A DNA stretch of 64,000 bases from Tubulanus polymorphus. Its lineage: Eukaryota > Nemertea > Palaeonemertea > Tubulaniformes > Tubulanidae. The notes beneath the pieces were generated by a model. That model saw nothing but the letters and a program-made list of their open reading frames with translations, was not told the origin of the DNA and did no database searches. A program made the position numbers and the translations under genes. The DNA lies in assembly GCF_964204645.1 (NCBI RefSeq), contig NC_134028.1, positions 25,084,153 to 25,148,152 on the forward strand, written 5' to 3'. Of the stretch, positions 50,049 to 62,571 are shown in pieces; within the stretch, counting starts at the first letter, position 1; each line of letters opens with the position of its first letter.

Positions 50049-51440
50049 ATGAAGTTACTGCTGGTTTTATCGGTGATTTTAAAGGCTATATCCCACTCTA
50101 CTGCAGGTCAGTATACGCATCGTCGTCCAGTTATCGCATCAGGTGTATAATTCGTTTCCACTTGAGAGTTTTAAACTGAATAGAACAGGTTTTTTTTTCA
50201 ATTACATACCAGTAAAATTGATTAACTTAACATTTCTTCATTTGTACTAAATATTGAAATATACTATATAAGATATCTAATATACCTCAGACAATTTACA
50301 GAAGAAAAACGACATGATCCACCAGGTCTCCTAAGCCATAATACTGATTTTTTTGAGGGATCGCGTACGGGTAGCAGATTGACACTTGAAAATACAAAAG
50401 CTAGAAAACAATCTATTTCATTTAGACGACCCGATTTTGGTTTTCTCTTTGGAGAGACATATCTTCAAACCAAAACGGTCGAAAAATACGAAACTTTATC
50501 AGTCAATATCAACAATGATGCAAATATTGGATCAAATAGTTGGTTGATTGTCAAATTGAACGCGTGAGATCCTCCTCACTGTTCCGTTCAACTTGTGTTG
50601 CCACGTCGTGCGGCAAACACCTTAAATTGTAATTGGTGAATTTTACTAAAATTCTGGTAGGAAAATCATTCAATTTCTCTGATTCTCAAATCGGTGAAAT
50701 ATCTACAGCAGCCCCGACGCAACCAAGTTCCCTGATGAGATAAGATTTATTACACTCTAGCCACACTTAGTAGTAGGCCTACATATTATAATAAATATAA
50801 GGAAAAGAAAATCAACATATTCCATAGAACTCGGTAAACTATTTACAGCAGTCCTAATGCTACCGAGAAGGCGCAGCTAACTAGAGCTAACTATTCGATC
50901 TGTTATTTTTTTCATCTTTAAATATAGATTGACCCTGTTATTTATTCAATTGGTAGATTTCGTTTGATTTTTTGATTTGGTGTCCCTTACAAAGCTATAC
51001 CTACCGGGAGCGAAACGGGGCTTGATTTTGAAATCGGAAATCGAAGTACAGATAAACATATATATGATACATATGCATGATCGGCGTTCGAGTTTACAGA
51101 ATTTTTTGTTTTAGCGACATGTCAGGAATGGCAAACGGTCCAGAATGTATATCGAGATCCCAGCAACCGTACTAAGGTATATCGGCAAGCCTCTTCTCTC
51201 GAAGACTGCCAAAATAAGTGCCAAGCTGAGAGTGAGTTCAAATGTTTATCGGTAGAAATCAGTACATATGAAATACATGATTTCTACTATTGTTATATGT
51301 CTATGACGATGACTGCAGATATAAATGAGCTCAAAGGCCCTAATTCATGGATATACTCTTACTGCAAGATTTTTGCGCCAGGTGTGTATATACGTCACAT
51401 AAACAATTCTAATTCAATTTACTATAAAATTGTTATATAG
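50049..51440 (+). CDS. Small secreted protein with one PAN/apple-like domain
   Basis: Exon 1 (50049-50106) encodes a clean signal peptide, MKLLLVLSVILKAISHSTA, and ends in phase 1 at GTCAGT. The acceptor at 51113-51114 (TGTTTTAG) opens a phase-compatible exon that reads to a stop at 51438-51440. Its sequence has a PAN/apple pattern: TCQEW, SLEDCQNKCQAE, SEFKCLSVEIS, YCYMSM and YSYCKIF, with two alpha-helix Cys spaced C-x(3)-C and an F-x-C strand. About 127 aa if read to that stop. A donor at 51382 (GTGTGT) could instead continue into further exons. PAN domains bind proteins or sugars extracellularly. The first exon's length, 58 nt, explains why the gene escapes a simple ORF scan. Confidence 0.55.
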
Positions 51441-54400
51441 ATGAGTATTTTCATCTCAAATACCCAACGATCACGGTTATTGCACAAAATGCATTTTATC
51501 TCCACGACAAGGAGCGATTCTGAAATAACGAACAAGCGTTTTTGGCAAGAGAAAACAGGTATGTAAAATAGCAAGGGAACCCTATTTCGCGGAGGTTATG
51601 TCGTAAAAAAACAATCACGTTAATTTTCAGGTAAGATTATTAGGTAGGTTGGTGTAATCTATCATCTAATGTCCTATAGCTGGTCTTCAGTTGTTAGAAT
51701 GTCCATTCAACCAAAATGACATTAAACTGGTCATGTACGTTATGTAAGCCCTCTGCATAAATGGTCTTGAATGTAAGATTGGCCCTTTTGTTTTTGCTGT
51801 CGACCGGTGGTGACAATCAGCATCAATTAAACTGGCCCCGGGGATTAATCCTGGCGTAAATGAAAATGGTTTTAACGACTGCGAGACCCGCATCCCAATG
51901 GAGCGAGTAACCGGGAGTTGCTGCTCTTAAAATTGTGAATAATTCAACGAAAACAGATAAATCAAACGCTGAAATTGTAATGAGCCTAGAATAAAATGCA
52001 TGGCGGTGGCACGAAGCCTATATTAGTTTATTGCGTAGTTTGAGCATTTAAATGCAAAACAACTTACATTATCGCGGCACCGCCCCTCATCCATTCTCAG
52101 GCCTACTTGCATCGAGTCAATTAAAAAAGGTTTATTTAAATTTGCAAATAATCTTCCGCTGTTTCATTCTACCCGCGTGTGTATCAGTAAGCTTTACTTA
52201 CTAGACCGAAGAAAGTGCATAATACGGTGTCAAAACCAGCATTAAAATCCTAGTGCCAACAGCAAGACTTACGTCATCCGGAAATTTGTTTCGTGACTCT
52301 GGCTCTCCAAAACACAGAAAGTACTCCGTATTTCAGAGAAACGCGTACAGAAACGAAACAAGCCAGGGAAAAAACGATGCTGTTAGAGTCTTCTGTGTGT
52401 ACTGTGCTTTGGGGGCAGAATTCACCTTCTAGATCCAGCAAAGAATACATGCATTTTGAGGATGATTGTGCTGGATCAATAGAACGTATATTCCGATTAA
52501 TTGAATATAAATACAATATTTGGTCACGATAGCCGGTGGTGAATAGCCGCCCCATGACCGGTGTCACAGAATTAGATCCTCCCCGATGTCAGATGCCCCC
52601 ACCAACGATAGAGTGGTTGCATCTGAGGCAGGCTGGTCGAGAGTGGGACTGCTGACCCTAACCTTTAGTTCTGAGATCTATTGTAAGGGGCATGACATTC
52701 TATGACAACGGTCCCAACTCCCTGGTTCGGCCATTTTAAATAATCGGCTATCTTGAAACGAGAGACAAACATATCATTCGGATTCGTAATTAATGATAAT
52801 GATAAAATAGAAACTTCAGAGATCTAGGATCTAGATCACTTATCTTAAAGGTTTTACTCTATTACACCCTGCGATGAAAATTGCAATTCTCTAATGCAGC
52901 GTGCTGTCAACCCCTATATATAGGACTCTCTGAAAATTGATATCCATAAAAGTTGTTGGTCTGTGTACATTTGAAACAAAACCACCAACGTGAAATGTTT
53001 AATTTCTATGTACATCCCCGCTACCAATCCACAAGTTTCCGTAATAGTGACGTATATTTCAATCGACGCCATCGACAGGTTTTTTGTGTTTTTTCCCTCG
53101 GGTATTTTTGAAGTTATGATAGCATCAGATACGCGCGGTCAGTCTGAGGAATGATTTGAAAGAACGCTGAACAGGCTGATCGCTGATCGCTGATTGCTGA
53201 TTGCTGATCGCAGTTTGATCCATGATTTGTGTCGTGGAAAATTTACACCACGTGGTCCACCCGTAGCAACTGCTCCAAGTATTATAGATTTCAACATTTG
53301 TCGTAAACAAAAGCAACTCATTTCATATATTTGTCTATTAATTAGAACACTTTAATGTCATTTCAGAAAACAAAAAAAAAAACGTTAACAATTTCGTTTG
53401 TAATGGTTATTCGGTTACTTTCTTTTTCTTCAATCGTTTACAACAACATTGATAAAGTTAAGAAAATATAAATGTCAAGATATATGTAGAAAGATTATCA
53501 AATATCTATATGTATATATTGTTGAGACAAGTAACAAACTTGGAAAAAAAACCAAAAAAAACAAGACAAAAATGGAAAAATTGTGCTAACAGAAAATATG
53601 AATAATAAAAAACAATATTCACACCTGGCGAAATATAAACTATATACAAGCATATAGATTAATTGCTTTATTGATAATGGATTGATTGGGGCCAAACTCC
53701 AAGTAAGAATCTCATTCAACAGTTTTCGGTGGGAATTTGAGTCTGTGTCAGAACATTTGTAATCTATCGAACCATGCTTGACCAACGACTGTGAAACAAC
53801 ATGGCTTGGGTTTGAAAATCTGTCACCAAAAGACTTTACTTCGAACATGAGAATTGACGCGCTATGTTTGTCTTTTCTTTCTTAGTAAACTAAAGCTAAG
53901 CATACATCGACAAAGCGACTGGAGACAACTAGTTGCTAGTGAGCGAAGTTACAACCATGTGTTGTTGATTATGGAGCGCTCACATCGACGGATATGACAG
54001 CAACTGAGTACAACTAGTTGCTCAAAAGTAGAACATGAGCAACTGGGTGGAATTGGAGATAGATGGACGCTAACCAGTCGTAAGCTCGCTCACATCGACA
54101 AATTCGAGCAACTGATTGTATCCAGCCAGTTGCTCTCATGCGCCGAAAACTGCCTGGCAACTAGTTGTCTCCAATCGCAGTGTCGACGTGCGCTAGGCTT
54201 AAGAGGCATCGAAGTGTAGCATCGAATTATATAACATATTCAGCAAACCTCATATTACATTGTCAACTCGGACTTTCGAAACTCTGGCAAAAACAAATCA
54301 AATCAACTTTGTGCCATGCTAATGCATTTTTCTATTCTTAACTGGGACTTACGCGCGGTTACTTCGGTCCAAGTTGGTCCGAGTTAGGCGAGGTTTACCG

Positions 54401-56384
54401 CCATATAACATACGTCGTGTTTATGCATCGTGTCTGAAATGATTTATGCGTTTTAACGTGTACTCGATTGATTGAATAGTCTTTAACTTCGAGAACGCGT
54501 GCAAAAATATCTAAATATCAACTTTGGCCCGTACCAACCCGTTACACCGATGGAATAGTAGCACGTGCTTTGAAATCATGGACGGAAAAAAGATTATGTT
54601 TTTAACTACTAAAGACACCCGGTTTTGTGGAGATACTCTGGTGTTCTAATGAAAAAACTTCGGGCCATAATCCGAAGATAGATTCGCTATATTTCACCAT
54701 ACTTATGATTGAAATCATTCGTTTGACTTTGACAATAGCAAAACATATTCGAATTGTCAAAGAACTGTTCATTTCAGTTTAATTCCCTTCAAACGAAATT
54801 TATTCTCTGATATATCAGTTGATATCGCTTTGTTAGAGGTTGCTATTGTGACGTCGTGACTACTAAACTTGTAACTTATAAAACCGACAATTCATAAAAT
54901 AAACAATTGCTGTTAATCTTTAGTATTGCGTGGTTTGGTTTTATTCTCGGATATACTAGTCGGGTGCTTCGAAGGGACCAGTTTCATAAAAAGGATAACA
55001 TATAACTTGGAATATTAGCATTCACTGAGAACCTTAGTGTCTGTGGTATATCGCTATCGCAACCCCTGATCGCCTGATGTCACGCCCTGTACCCGTGCGG
55101 CCGACAGATGGTTTTATATTTCGAACCATGATCGAATCTTTCATACGAACCGCATCTGTTTCCAATATTACATTAAAATAACGTCAAAATGTAGACATCA
55201 ATTTGCAGCCAAATGATCAATTCATTTTGACGATTACCATATTTAACGCGTGAAGTTGAAAATGTGCAGATCGAGTGTCTGATATCTGGGACTGGTGCCG
55301 CAGTTTCAAGGTCGTAGTGCTGGACACATGTCATATGCAGACGATCAGTTTTCAAAAATTAGCTGATGAAACACCGCAATAGCTCATCAACTGATGAAAA
55401 TCACGATGCTGTACAATTCATTTTCAATATAGAAATATCGAGGGATAATCCTGAACACACGTGATTCCTAATCGGATAGAAATTGGACGACGTTGGTGCC
55501 ATGCACACAGGCTGCAGATACAGAAGTGCAAAATCATTTCTAAAGAATTTCAGATTTCGATTTGGAAGTACTGATACGAACCGCGAAAGAACATACCCGT
55601 ACCGTACATATACATATGTATGCTTTTATAGAATATTAATGCATCCATGCATTGTTAGATATAAAATTCATTATATAATACATAGACCAGCTGTTTATAT
55701 CAATCATATACTTATAGCTTTGAATTCAGCGTTTAATCGAAAATCCGTGTAACCGAAGTTTTAATGCAGAGTTTCCTAAGCAAAAATTGAAGCAGGCTTT
55801 CACAACGCTATTCGAGTCATAACAACGGGACTAAAAACATTCAATTATATATACATGAGATTTTGAACTTGATGGCATCGAGACGGCGAGATTGGCGTTA
55901 GACCCAATCAGACTTCACTCCGTATATCAGCAACGCTATTTCCGATCGGCTTATGTCGATATCAATATGTACACGTTGAAGGTGAATCTATAGGAGTCAT
56001 GCTTGTCGGTCGGGCGGATCCAGCCGGCCTTCACCTAAGGACCTTTCCAAATAATTTCTTTTGAGGCAAAGGACATTCATTCTGACTGGAAAAATACCCT
56101 TTCCAAAATTGCGTCTTTCTTCTACGGACATTAATAATAATTTTATAATAATTTTATTTACATTCGAGATAGTGCCCTTTTTGACTAAGTCTGACGAGGG
56201 CACTCACGTACAGGATGTATCATAAACCCTCTATATCCGTCCATCGATGCCATCAAATTCCAATTCCAGTCGAAGAAGGATCTATGGATCATCATCTGGC
56301 AAAAAGAGTCCACGATTTAAGGCACCACACGCAGATTACGATATCCGGTGTCTGAAGTTCACAGCACCGCCCCCTAACGAGTCG
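51441..56384. other. Intergenic, repeat relics
   Basis: No coding exons supported. Contents include a terminal-inverted-repeat element (53893-54202), a neighbouring relic with GTCCGAGTTAGGCGAGGTTTACC (near 54375-54405), and a short tandem GATCGCTGATTGCTGAT run near 53178-53210. Confidence 0.5.
53893..54202. mobile_element. ~310-bp non-autonomous element with imperfect terminal inverted repeats
   Basis: The left end (GCTAAGCATACATCGACA..GCGACTGGAGACAACTAG) is mirrored by the right end (CTAGTTGTCTCCAATCGC..TGTCGACGTGCGCTAGGC). ACAACTAGTTG and CTCACATCGAC recur inside. No coding capacity. Likely an old DNA-transposon derivative. Confidence 0.65.
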
Positions 56385-59300
56385 CTACAGAATTATCTTC
56401 GATTTCTCGATTCGCATTGTACGCGCCAATCCGGCCCAACTCATGAACGATATAATTAGAAACGCGGCTCCCACCCAGCCCATAGCTACGGACCAGCCGA
56501 CCTCAGCTATCCGAGCCGAACAGGCCGCGGGAGGGTCGTCGTTTAGGTTATAGCATCGTTTCGTGATGTAATCGGCGATTTTAGCGTGCGTTATCGTCAA
56601 TCCGAATATCATAAAACAAGCTAGAAAAATAGAACAAGAAAATTAGTTTATTTGCGTGGCTTATACTTGCGAGTGAAAATACGAAAGGTGGAGTTCGTGT
56701 AAGACGGGAGCTTTGTATGAGTCTGATTCGCACTTTACAGTCTAAAGTTAACTCGTTGGAAATGAACTATAAATTTCAACTCAGAATCAACTCTCAACTC
56801 ACAACCTGTGGAACTGCATCCAGCTTTACAAAGCTGGGTAAGCATTTGTTGCCATTGACAACTTTCTTGTTTTCGATAACTTCAATCGCGATTGATATGA
56901 ATCCTGATTAGTTTATGAAACCGGGTCCTGAGGGAGCTATAAGTTATCTGAATGGTCCCCATTGTCGTCGGGTACTGGGGTATAGTTCACAGCTATTCGC
57001 GACGACCAGCGTGTCAATAAGCTCCACGCTGAAATATTACACGATGAAACAATAGCGAAACCAATATCAGCAGAAATTTTCCATGGATCAGGATTCTCTG
57101 AATTTCTTTAATTGAGCTTATTAATTTGATTGATAATATAACCACCCGCCTGCGGAGTGAATCGATCCTGATGCATCCTCGCTTGCCAGGGCTTGATTGC
57201 CACACAAGGCTTGTATGGCAATCAGGCCCTGGGTTGCGGCCAGGGCTTGGCAAGCCCAAGATTTCTTGGGCGGACAGGTTGCCGCTTAGCTGCGTATCCC
57301 CCAGTTGATACAGCTATTACCGAAGAGCCCGCATACCTATTATAGACCATGACAATGATGCCATCAGGTTCGAATGCCCTTTTTTACAACAATGACTTCA
57401 TCCAAAATTCTTCTGGATAGATTATGGAAGTTGCTACGAAAAGGACATTGCCGGGTAGACCACGCTACACCGTTTCGAATAGGGTTCGAATCCTCTTGCC
57501 AAAGCAAAACGCTACTAACCTGCTAACATGTACATAACAGCAGTGACAGTACAGACAGCCACTTGTTTACAAACGATTGATAAAATGCCAGTCATTTTAG
57601 CGGTAATCACTGATATTATACAAACAATCACACAAGATGCCGCCGAATTTTGCATTCCTATAAAACATAAAATGAAAATAACAAAGTTAACAAAGGTAAT
57701 GGTTTGGGACGCGTTGAGGCAGTAGGGATTACCCCTAATTCCTAAGCCATGTGTGGATGGAGTCAATGAAATTATCTGAATTAGTAATGATGAATATATT
57801 ATTTGTATATAATGACTTTTTATCCATACAGTGTTTCCATGAGAACGACACCGTCATCATTAATATACTAATGGCGGCGTGCGTGACATGTTTATGTTTA
57901 TGGCTGACGGACTGTTAGTTATTTCGGCGGTGAGGGAGAGGGGAAGAGGGGTCCAGAGTAGAAGAGCGGGAGGTGGACCTGCGGGGAGTTTAGGGGAAGC
58001 TGAGAGGAGATGGAGAGGCAGAGCAATAGGAAATACATATCCTAATGTACAGCCATCAAATATAAAAGCTATCGATTGGACCAGTGAAAGGAAACCTCAG
58101 CGCAAACAAATAAACTCAGATCAAATCGCCGTAGAAAGAGTCGTAAAGGAAATCTACTTATTGAATGGAGTACACCTATGTATAATAAATCTAATGGTAC
58201 GATATTTGATGCAACAGTAAACCTTGTCTTACTCGGACATGGCTAACTCTTTTGACTAACGAACAGTTGAAAAAAAAACAAAATCAACGTATTCTCCTAA
58301 TCTTAAAACCCTTTCAGTGCTGACTAATTAATACCCTATAGCGCTGGAGAAAATTTGAAAATTCTAAAAAATTCCACCCTAGTGTGTTGAACAATGGGAA
58401 TACCACTATAGCGCGTCTACACCGCAGTGCGGTGTATCGTTAGTTACTAGTATTTCACTATGTTTGACACTTTCTGCCATTTTTCAATAGAGATAATTAC
58501 AAATTACTAATTACATCAATACACCGCAGTGCAGTGTACTAGCAAAATCCATCACAGATTTATACACCGCACTGCGGTGTAGACGCACTGAAAGGGTTAA
58601 CTCGGACAAAATTTGCCGGTGCCAGTTGCTCTGAGTTAGGCAAGGTCTTCTGTATTTTTGCTATATCCCGCATTCGTCTGATTTCGAAAGCGCTAATGAC
58701 GATACTATGTATCGCCATTATATAATATATACTCACGTATTAACCATCGGCCTTTGTCGTTGAATCGCAGATCGATTTGGCCGAGGTAATCGTGGATGTA
58801 AGTGAAACATTGGTTCATTTTGTTCCACGAATTATTACGGATTCCATCTCTGAGCTCCGCTGGAAATAGACGAACGAGCTAACGTATAACCTGTAGCATT
58901 TCGATTACGATAAAAAAAAACCACACAAAAATACAGTAATGAAATTAACGAGACAATTTTCAAATTAGAGAATGAAATCGAAGAATGGAAAAAATGATAT
59001 CTCATTTGAGATATAATCTTATATAAATAATGTATTGAATTGTGTTTGTTATTCAGTAAGATCCTAATCAACCAATAAAATTAGCATTTTTATATCCACC
59101 AATCTAACTTGATTTAACATTATCGTGTTTTCGTAAGCCATATACACAGTATAATGAATAATCGATGCTATGTTAATCAAGATGATATAGTTACGATGGA
59201 TTGGTGCTAACGAACGGGCTATGCTTACAATGAAGGCTGCGGGCATTGAACCCCATGTGACATGTGGCACACAATTATAGTTGCAATAGCTGTCAACCTA

Positions 59301-62300
59301 TTTTCGTTTTAGCTATTTATGGAATTGGACTCTGTAACCCTTTTATTCCGTATTTATCGGTTATTGATTCTCGACGTTATTGACGACACTTTAACGACTC
59401 GTTATTGTTTATACAGTCGAACCCAGTAAATACGAATCAGTTTACTTCATAACGAAACGATGATTTCCTGATTTCCCGGTTGAGGTAACTGCATCAATCC
59501 CCGACACAAAAAAATCCGTGTAGTATGATGATTTTGGTGCCCACAGGATTTGTAATAGTCAGGTTCCTCTGTAATACCCGGGGCGGATCCAATGGAGATC
59601 TCCTCCCCCTTCCCCCAATCCGTGTTCAAAAATTTTCTGATAGTGCATTTTTCATTGAAATAATTTGAAAAAAATGTATCTGGGAAAACACTGCGCTTGA
59701 CCCCCCTCTGATCAAATCTTCTGGATCCACCTCCGAATACCGTAGTATGCGACACTAACAGACCTGGATCCAAATCAGTTCCACAAGTTTTCGTTGAGCT
59801 TAGTTTCATTCCAATAGTTCATTTCCAAATTCAAATGCAAGGAGATTCAATGCTTCAAGCCTTGTTTCAATTCGTAGCCGAGAACTATGGAGATGCAAGC
59901 AGACAGCGGCGGACGGATGGTCGTCGTGACATAAACTAATCAATCAAAACCGTTACAAAATGTTTTAGATACTTATATACTACTGTCTGAGATAAGATTC
60001 GGAAGAATTTATACGGATAGGTGCATAACCTACGTACGTATATGGATTTCCCCATACCGCGATTAAGAGAGAGATAATAAGACAACCCATTCATAATGAA
60101 TTTCTTACGTGCTGAATTCACGCTAATCATCTCCCGTATAGAGAATCCAATCCAGATTACGTATTTACACGAACCTTATACGAGTCGGTGATGAGAGGAT
60201 AGAACAACCCGTTACAACTCGAAATACAGGAATAGTAGAACGATAACCACACTTAGACGTGTTGAACGGATAATAAGATAAACCCACTATCTACAGATTA
60301 GAATAATTTAAAAACAAGAATTTATTTATTCAATCTAAAATATATATAAGACACCTGACGATGATCTCTAGGGTGAGAACGAAAGGTCGTGTCTTATATA
60401 TATTTTCTTTTAAATCTTTTAAACTGTAGATAGTGGGTTTTTATCTTATTACAGGGATAGTTTTTTTACTCGTTGTATCCGTTTCTACCCAGCGCGTACA
60501 TGCACATAGAATTCCTGGGATAGTAGACCTAAAACGTACTAAATTTCGAGCCTAATGATTGATTTGATACACTTCCACGCTAGGCCTGCGGCGTATTTCG
60601 TTACGTAGGTAGGATCGAGTCGTTAAACAAGAGGGAGGGCGATGTGCCGAGCACTTTTGAGCAGAATGCTTCTCTTCAATCTGTTAATTATCCACATTTG
60701 AGAGCAGAGCGCTAATAGAGTTCGTACACGTCAGAATAAATGAAGCCAAGTCTGCTTGAACGAGCGCAATTATTTCTACTCGTTGACGCTGTTTAAATTG
60801 TCGATCCTTCTTACGTCAAAAACTCATTTGTATTTCGAACGCACGATTGAAGGAGTCACGGTAAAATGACAAGGTTCATTTGCATTTCTCAGTCTGAAAA
60901 TACTTTGATACGGCAAGAAATCTATTTCGAATGATCGCAGACGACACTCAATCGATGAGCGGCGCCGATACGAAAATATCGGTTCAATAAATCGAACCCG
61001 TCGTCGTCGTCCATTGTGGCGCGCTATAACCGCATACATCGCTCGAATTAGAGTAGAACATTTTCGGAAAAATCCATTAGTAGAAAAAATATGTCACACT
61101 GTTTAGACTTGTGTTAAGACGTTCAGTTTCAAATCGTCGGTTGAGGAAGACTCTGGCAACAGTCAGTTGATGAATATAGCGATTGCATTATTGTGCACGA
61201 AACAAAATTAAAGGACGAGCCTGCAGTGTATGCGGAGGTAGGCGGGGTCTAGAAGTGGAACTTAAACCCCTCATTGTAACAGGACTTAGAATCCAGCGCT
61301 ATGTTTTTTGTTTTTACCGAGGCCCCAGATAATTCCAAATCAAAAAAAAATTTTGTGGAATATCTAATAGTTTTTTCACTAATTTGTGCTTAAAGCGATA
61401 CTGTTGCAGTTTTTCGTAGCGAACTTTCTCTTATAGTTTCTCTTACGGATGTAGATGGTTCATAATAACAGCGCTTGTGGACAGACGACTCGAGTCAAAA
61501 AACAGCACGCGATTTAGATGTATACATTGTTGGGTGTAACTAGAAGGGCGTGTCGCAGGCAAAAACCATTAACCGCGAGCTTTTCATATGATTGCAAACA
61601 ACATTTACACAGATATATTGACTGAACTCAGATAAATGATTATCAGAGCGATATCGGTAATTCTATACCTGAACCTGCCTGACAAGTACAGCCGTGTTTG
61701 ACGCGATTCGTGTTGGGCGGTACGCGGGGGTTTCCCACCACCATTTGGCAAAAACGTTTCTATATGGGTTGGTTCCCAAAATTGGTCTATTAAATCTTAA
61801 GACTGCATGGTCTTAATAAGTTGTATGACTAGCTATAGAATTATGTAAAACAGTCTTGGGCTTGTCTTTTCTAAGCCATCACTGGAGCCCCTGGATCATG
61901 AACGTGAATTTTAGTTTACTCGGCCTTACTCGGTACAGGTGATCTTTACTAGAAACATATTTGGTAAAACCTTCGATTTCTCGATTTTCAACTCGGTGAA
62001 ACATTTACAGTCCAAACGCTACCGAGTGCGACGGAGTTCACGGTAAGCGTACAACATATCTCTTAATTGTGTATATCCCCATTCAAATGAATTAAGGCTC
62101 CCCTATAATAAGGTATCCACGCAATCCAGAGAGATTCTAATGAGAACTCAGATTTGTACAAGTGGGAAGACACCGAAAAGAAGACAGTGATATGTAGGGT
62201 GTGTTAGGGCTGGCAACTGTTGCACCAGTTAGGCTCTGGATGACATACTAACCAGGTAATGTATCACAAATCTTCCAGATTCCACCCGATATCGGAAACA

Positions 62301-62571
62301 TCGTGTACGCGTTACTAACTTTATGGCTCATATTACCGATTCTATAAACGGTGACATTGGTCACCGTAAAAACCTGAAATTCCGGATAATAGTTCGTGTA
62401 ACAAGTCATCGTCGATGTGTTCTGATAAATCAGTTTTAGTTTCTGTATATCCCAGTTCAACGTCTCCCACGAAGTCGTCGATATGGCCACGATTACGCAA
62501 ATCGTAGCCATCAACGAAAAGAAAATAGCATTCGCCAAAACTAGAACGATAGGTACACCCATATCTCTCAT
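56385..62571 (-). CDS. Four-transmembrane protein of the claudin/PMP22 superfamily
   Basis: Four exons in order of transcription: 62253-62571, 58737-58859, 57520-57741 and 56385-56620, giving 299 aa, all phases matched. TM1 is VPIVLVLANAIFFSLMATICVIV. The first extracellular loop is long, with TTSWETLNW and GGIWKICDTLP, matching the W-x(n)-G-[LI]-W-x-x-C claudin signature, and N-glycosylation sites (QNTS, TNVT, GNMS). TM2-TM3 come from exon 3 (TFVNFVIFILCFIGM and VCKQVAVCTVTAVMYMLAG), and TM4 is VGWSVAMGWVGAAFLIISF. The cytoplasmic tail is short and basic. Candidates within the superfamily are clarin-, stargazin- or TMEM114-like proteins, and I cannot decide. Exon 2 (no ATG, 123 nt) is invisible to an ORF scan, and intron 1 is 3.4 kb. 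Confidence 0.75.
58214..58651. repeat. Dispersed repeat with mirrored ends, interrupted by a MITE
   Basis: AGTAAACCTTGTCTTACTCG at the left and GAGTTAGGCAAGGTCTTCTG at the right are inverted copies of one end sequence. The same end occurs at 32539-32575 (AGTAAACCTCGCCTTATTCG) and reversed at 54375-54405. Confidence 0.6.
58303..58600. mobile_element. piggyBac-like MITE
   Basis: The left TTAAAACCCTTTCAGTGC and right GCACTGAAAGGGTTAA ends are inverted repeats bounded by TTAA, the piggyBac target. Inside, a near-palindrome ACACCGCAGTGCGGTGT and its variants occur three times (near 58420, 58523, 58563). It is nested in the repeat 58214-58651. Confidence 0.65.
60271..60451. mobile_element. Foldback element with ~26-bp inverted ends
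   Basis: AATAAGATAAACCCACTATC..TACAG and CTGTAG..ATAGTGGGTTTTTATCTTATT are inverted repeats. A second inner pair (ATATATAAGACAC / GTGTCTTATATAT) brackets the centre. A diverged relative of the right end lies at 45750-45790. Confidence 0.65.

Noticed and set aside
57465-57505. tRNA-like GGGTTCGAATCC at 57481-57493
   Set aside because: Box B match only; no box A at a suitable distance.
57879-58220. 113-aa open frame on + inside the claudin-like gene intron
   Set aside because: Low-complexity Arg/Gly start, no family features and no splice partners; it overlaps the start of a dispersed repeat.
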